NCBI RefSeq assembly: GCF_014851395.1
Contig: NW_024040041.1
Span: 13,140,242 to 13,204,241 of the forward strand
Source of the DNA: Micropterus salmoides
Lineage: Eukaryota; Chordata; Actinopteri; Centrarchiformes; Centrarchidae
Direction: 5' to 3'
DNA length: 64,000 nt
Shown: one piece after another, positions 47,125 to 64,000 of the stretch
How the letters are laid out: each line of letters opens with the position of its first letter
Position numbering within the stretch: position 1 is the stretch's first letter
Position numbers and translations under genes: made by a program
Notes under the pieces: generated by a model
Database searches by the model: none
The model's input: only the letters and a program-made list of their open reading frames with translations
Told to the model about the DNA's origin: nothing

Positions 47125-49090
47125 GCGGCGGTTGCTGTTAACCTTAATTTTTGCAACAGATATCTCTTGGTCTAGGCTGGACCGGGGTGAATGAGCGCAC
47201 CTTCATTGCCGTGAAACCAGATGGCGTGCAGCGGAGACTGGTGGGAGAAATCATGCGTCGTTTTGAGAGGAAAGGGTTCAAACTGGTGGGCGTCAAACTC
47301 ATGCAGGTATTTGGGGGTGTAGATTTTTTTACTCTCCCTTGAGACTCATATTTCCTAAATAGTTTTGATCATGGCCAATATAATAAAGTACATTTTCTTG
47401 TCCTGCGCATCAGGCATCTGAGGATCTTCTTAGGGAACACTACTGGGACCTGAGGAGCAAACCTTTCTTCAAGGAACTGATCAGCTACATGAGCTCTGGA
47501 CCAATCGTAGCAATGGTGAGACTCTCACACAAACTGTACACGTGACCACGGGATACAAAGGGCGTTCAGATATTCAGAGGTTTTTGATTTTCTTACTACT
47601 ACAGCAGGACAGAAGCCACTTGTCTCATCAGTCTCCATTCATAAATGTGATATTTGTGAAAAGCACAAAACCACACTAAGAAAATGTTTGACTTAAAGAT
47701 GCTCTTTTGCATGTTCTAACTTGGTCAACATTTGATTTGATGAGGCCCAGCGAGGCAGAACTGATATTTGACTGTCAGATGTAATGCCAAGGACAATATC
47801 TTGTAATATTGATCTGCAAGCTGCACTCACGTACCCCTCTGTGTTTGTTCAGGTGTGGGAGGGTTTGGACGTGGTCAAGACTGCACGTAAGATGGTGGGC
47901 GAGACCAACCCTGCGGACTCGCTGCCTGGAACCATCCGAGGAGATTACTGCGTGGAAGTGGGCAGGTAAGATTCGCCTGATGGTTCAGTTCTCGTCCTGC
48001 TGAGGGAAAATGTGAGGGAGACCAGGCTTTTTTTCCCGCAGCAATCTTTTCGCTGTGTGGTAGTAGGAAAAACACAAGGGGTTCGGAAGAACATTACCGT
48101 TGGCTCTGCTTTATTCACCTGTCCCAGTAAGACATGGCAGTGTGACAGCGAGGCAGCATGCACAATAACAGGACTCTGAATGGAATTCAGCCATTGTTAA
48201 CGTGACTATTTACACCTTTACTTTTCCTACTAAGTCAAAATGTGTTCAGTAAAAAAAGGGCTGTATAAATGAGATGGGCATAATTTGTCCTCCAGAAACC
48301 AGTTCAACAGGCCAAATGGAGAGTCCAACATCAGTCTGTGCAGGCCCGCACAGTCCTGAGAACAAGTCTGATCAGCCAGTTAATTAAAATTACCTTGGTT
48401 TGCCATGGCTGTTCAGGGCTTTAAAACCAAAGCACGTAACTGAGTTTCCATTAGGGACTGAATCATTACCTTCCTTTTCTCTGCTGCATACTCAATACAT
48501 TTATTGGTTTCATTTCTGGTTACCACTTATAGTTAACGTTCTCCAATCCCATCAAAAAGGGATATAAAATAACAAATAAAACCACACAACTCTTTATTAT
48601 CAACACCACAGTAGCTCTAAAAACATTCTTCTACAGTTGACTGTTACTACATCAGCAGTTTCAACAGTGGTTACCAATATTAATTATTATATATATTTTA
48701 ATGCTAAATTAATTAATTTCTTATTGGCAAAATTTAGGACTTTTGGAAAGATGGTCTTGCATTATATGAGGGTAGAAAGGTCACATGACAAACAACCAAA
48801 CTTTGTGTTCCCTCTGAGATTGTCTTTTTTGTTATTCCGCATCTACAGTCAAAACGAAGCTGAATGATGTGCTGTAGTTTATTTTTTCCTGTAATGGGCT
48901 TCTGTCCAGGGCAGATACAGTTTCTCTGTGTCCGAGTGTTCTGAACATTTTTATGTGTGCTGTGCATTGCAGGAACGTGATCCACGGCAGCGACTCGGTG
49001 GAGAGCGCCCAGAGGGAAATCTCTCTGTGGTTTCGTCAGAATGAGCTTCAGTGCTGGGAGGACATCAGCAGCCACTGGATCTACAACTGA
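45483..49090 (+). CDS. nme3: Nucleoside diphosphate kinase 3 (nme3), 5 coding exons
   Basis: Exons 45483-45528, 47176-47306, 47414-47515, 47853-47965 and 48973-49090 join to 510 nt, 169 aa, the same length as human NME3. The enzyme transfers the gamma phosphate between nucleoside tri- and diphosphates via a phosphohistidine, visible as H135 in NVIHGSDSVESA. Other signatures are TFIAVKPDGVQRRLVGEI (residues 24-41), SSGPIVAMVWEG and NPADSLPGTIRGDYCVEVG. The short hydrophobic leader MICLFLSIFAYFFQS, absent from NME1/2, is the segment that in NME3 targets the mitochondrial outer membrane, and it identifies the paralogue. Exon 1 carries only this leader. Intron 1 (45529-47175) contains the perfect inverted repeat described separately. 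Convergent with mapk8ip3, as neighbours in human 16p13.3. Confidence 0.95.
46391..46568 (+). repeat. Left arm of a perfect 178-bp inverted repeat, nme3 intron 1
   Basis: Every base of 46391-46568 pairs with the reverse complement of 46902-47079. The arm begins ACTCCATCCCCAGATTCGTC and ends CAAGCTGGATTCGAACT; the next base on either side breaks the symmetry. The spacer is 333 bp (46569-46901). No target-site duplication is obvious outside the arms and no coding content inside. Confidence 0.97.
46902..47079 (-). repeat. Right arm of the perfect 178-bp inverted repeat, nme3 intron 1
   Basis: Reverse complement of 46391-46568 with no mismatch over 178 bp. It ends 96 nt before the exon 2 acceptor at 47175, followed by a TG microsatellite (about 47095-47122). 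Confidence 0.97.
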
Positions 49091-49104
49091 CCGTCTACAT
49101 TTGC

Positions 49105-49135
<31 letters not shown>

Positions 49136-49432
49136 CTTCCTGTAGAGAAACCAGTGTTGTTGTTTTTTTTAATATTAGCATCATTACAAGACAGATCACA
49201 TCATACCTCAAATGGATATTTTTGTGGCTTTGATAGCTTGTAGCCACACGGGAGAAAATGTGTCATCACGTTCTTGTTGCGTCTTTATTTCATAAAATGT
49301 TTTTGTTTTTTTAAAAATCTGAACTACATTACTGAGGTCCGCTTCTGTTACCGTTTTCATTGTAGTCTTTGTTTAGTCCAGAGCACTAGCTCATGTTTAC
49401 AGTTTTTAAGCAATAAGCTTGGAATGTCGAGC

Positions 49433-49438
49433 AATAAA
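49433..49438 (+). terminator. nme3: nme3 polyadenylation signal AATAAA
   Basis: AATAAA in GAGCAATAAAAGTTTGTG lies about 340 nt after the stop. A second AATAAA occurs near 49930. A TG microsatellite (49107-49131) lies within the 3' UTR. Confidence 0.65.
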
Positions 49439-50593
49439 AGTTTGTGATACATATTGCGCATCCGGGAATGACGAGTAAAGAGCTGCATTTAAATCCACCC
49501 TCAAGGGTAATTACTATTCAAAGTACAGGAAACACAAATCCTCACATAACTATGCTGGTAAACAAAAAAAGAATTGCTTACTAGCTCAGTTTGTTTTGGA
49601 TCAAGCTTTCTTTTTCACTTGGAATAAGCTCCTTTCAATTTTAGTGGTGAAAGATCTGCCAAAATATACGCATGTAGTACTATTATCAGCAGCGCAGATT
49701 GTTGTACCTTTAAAGGGTCACTTGGGACTACATGATTGTAAAAGGTAGAAGTTTTAAAATATGACTGTTACCAGCTTTCAGTGAGCATAAAGCTCTGATT
49801 GTGGTCAGGTCAAATTCAGGAGAAACTGTACTTTATTAATTGTGCTAATATCTTTTGCTCTGTAAAGCTCACATTCAGGCTTTTCTAAAACACTATGATG
49901 CTGTGTTAATTGTACTGGAATTGTCGAACAATAAATCTGATCAGGAAATCCTTTTAAAGTGTTTAGTCAGTTGTTTCTGTGTTCTGTAAAGTAAGACATC
50001 CACACATTAACCGTAGGTTTTTGTTTTCAGCACACAAATATGTTTAATATTTAATCCACACAGAGATCAATGCATGAATTTCCATACTGAACAAAGAGGA
50101 TGGGCTTCAGTGCGTCTGGAGATTTACACATCCCTGTACACATAATGACAACACGTCACTGTTCACCTGCTTTACACCGAACAGCCTGATCAAACAGCCG
50201 TCAACACACTACGCTCCTCTTTAACGGGTTTAATAACCTCGTTCACACGACTCCAGCATGACTTTTCTGACCATTCATTTACATCAGGCAGCTACACCAG
50301 ATTTATGTCATGTGGGGTCTGTTATCACACACTAAGTCAGTATCTCCTCGGGGCAGAGAAGGAGCAAACGTCACTAATTGAGACTCTTCAAACAGAGGTG
50401 ACTGCAAGATTGGATGCAAAATATTTTAGGCAAAAGCCCAGACTTCTGAATTTGACACGTAATTTTGACTTCCCATTTCTTCCATGCTGTCGTACCTTCA
50501 CTTGCCCTCATTCTTAACAAACCCAAACTCGTTTTACCGTCCACTACAACTTCAAAACCAAAACAAGACTTTGGTTGCTGTCTCACTGAATTT

Positions 50594-50599
50594 TTTATT
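50594..50599 (-). terminator. Candidate mapk8ip3 polyadenylation signal (AATAAA on minus strand)
   Basis: TTTATT on the plus strand, about 690 nt past the mapk8ip3 stop codon. Another lies at 49832-49837, which would make the 3' UTR extend towards nme3. Choice between them is open. Confidence 0.35.
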
Positions 50600-50988
50600 T
50601 ACTCACAAGCACTGTCAAAGACTGTCGATCCATAAACACCTGACATTTGCAACTCCGTTTAAACAGGGTCCATATCATGGCATGAATGTTTATGGATTGT
50701 TGATTGGCTGTTAGAAAAACCAGACAGATTTCTGGTGAAAATGCAAGTCAGTGTTGTCATTCACATTTCTGTAACGCCTGTTCTTGTGGGGGTTTTTTGT
50801 ACAATTGATGCATGTTGGGGCTCTGGGCTTTGCTTTAAGACGAAGGTGGAGGTTTCACAGATAAACTAAGTGGAGGAAGAGGAGGAGTAACTTTGGGGCA
50901 GATGCAGGACATTTGAGGTAAATATAGGATACAGTGACAGGGTGAATATAAGATCGATACAGAAGAGGGAGGTAGTTATGAGGCTGGG

Positions 50989-51202
50989 TTACAAGGCTTA
51001 TTGAGATAGTAACAATGCCCTGGGTGGGACAGAAACAGGATGGCAGGCAGATTACTAGATCAGAGGAGGTACTTACAAGGCATTAAAGTTACAAGGTGAC
51101 GGGGCAGGAGGGGATTTAAAAGTTACAAGGGACAATACAAGGCTTGGAGGGTCGTTTTAGAGCCAAGGGGGGACTTTTACATGACCAGGGATAATTACAA
51201 GG
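50989..51202 (-). repeat. Octamer cluster TTACAAGG (CCTTGTAA on transcript strand), predicted mapk8ip3 3' UTR
   Basis: Exact copies at 50989-50996, 51073-51080, 51089-51096, 51123-51130 and 51195-51202, plus a one-mismatch copy ATACAAGG at 51135-51142, all in one orientation within 214 bp and irregularly spaced. Confidence 0.8.
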
Positions 51203-51286
51203 TTTGAAAGCTTTTCAGGGGGGGTGGAAGAGGAGGAGATGTCTTTGAGCAGATGAGTGGGTGGGGCGTTAAAGCAGAGCCAGGTG

Positions 51287-63845
<12,559 letters not shown>

Positions 63846-64000
63846 CTGGGAGAGAGCATGGTGCCATTTTTTTAAATAAAACAAGGTCTTCCACATCAAC
63901 CAAACAACGCAAAATATGTAGTTTCATGAAGCAAAGATTAGAGATGCTGATGAATATGAGCAGTAAAACTTACTTTGTCAGCTTATATGTGGTTTGTTAT

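Overview
This is a vertebrate nuclear window, almost certainly from a ray-finned (teleost) fish. All genes are split by GT-AG introns, intergenic and intronic DNA is AT-rich with many TA, GT and GATA microsatellites, and the mobile elements (several Tc1-like transposons, an L2/CR1-type LINE, an L1-like LINE, small TIR elements ending in short GC-rich termini) are those typical of teleosts. There is no prokaryotic gene organisation.

Seven protein-coding genes can be assembled exon by exon, with splice phases that join without a break. On the plus strand these are gdpd3 (glycerophosphodiesterase, 215-5956), ypel3 (Yippee-like zinc protein, coding 10930-13311), atp6v0c (V-ATPase proteolipid ring subunit, 22000-27061), spsb3 (SPRY/SOCS-box substrate receptor, 34534-39406), mrps34 (mitoribosomal small-subunit protein, 42901-44174) and nme3 (nucleoside diphosphate kinase, 45483-49090). 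On the minus strand lies the 3' two-thirds of mapk8ip3 (JIP3 scaffold, 63845 down to 51287), whose 5' part lies beyond the right edge. nme3 and mapk8ip3 are convergent. gdpd3-ypel3 corresponds to human 16p11.2, and atp6v0c/spsb3/mrps34/nme3/mapk8ip3 to human 16p13.3, so the window joins two human-separated blocks. The genes do not form one pathway.

Between the genes: 5957-9380 holds an L1-like LINE tail (minus) and a small TIR element. 14340-21780 holds a nearly complete Tc1 transposon with a single frameshift, a 1-kb element flanked by TTAA, and a diverged pair of ~0.8-kb direct repeats that look like LTRs. 28010-34460 holds an old Tc1 copy and an L2 fragment, the latter possibly nested in another element. 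39407-42420 is spsb3 3' UTR and flank with a dispersed repeat. 49440-51286 is the convergent 3' region.

The most striking structures are a perfect 178-bp inverted repeat with a 333-bp spacer in nme3 intron 1, able to form a long dsRNA hairpin in the pre-mRNA; a cluster of five identical octamers (CCUUGUAA on the transcript strand) in the predicted mapk8ip3 3' UTR; a candidate in-frame 51-nt cassette exon with a GC donor in mapk8ip3; and a 39-nt mapk8ip3 microexon behind a very long pyrimidine tract, whose skipping would recreate a JIP4-like junction. No previously undescribed multi-gene system was found.
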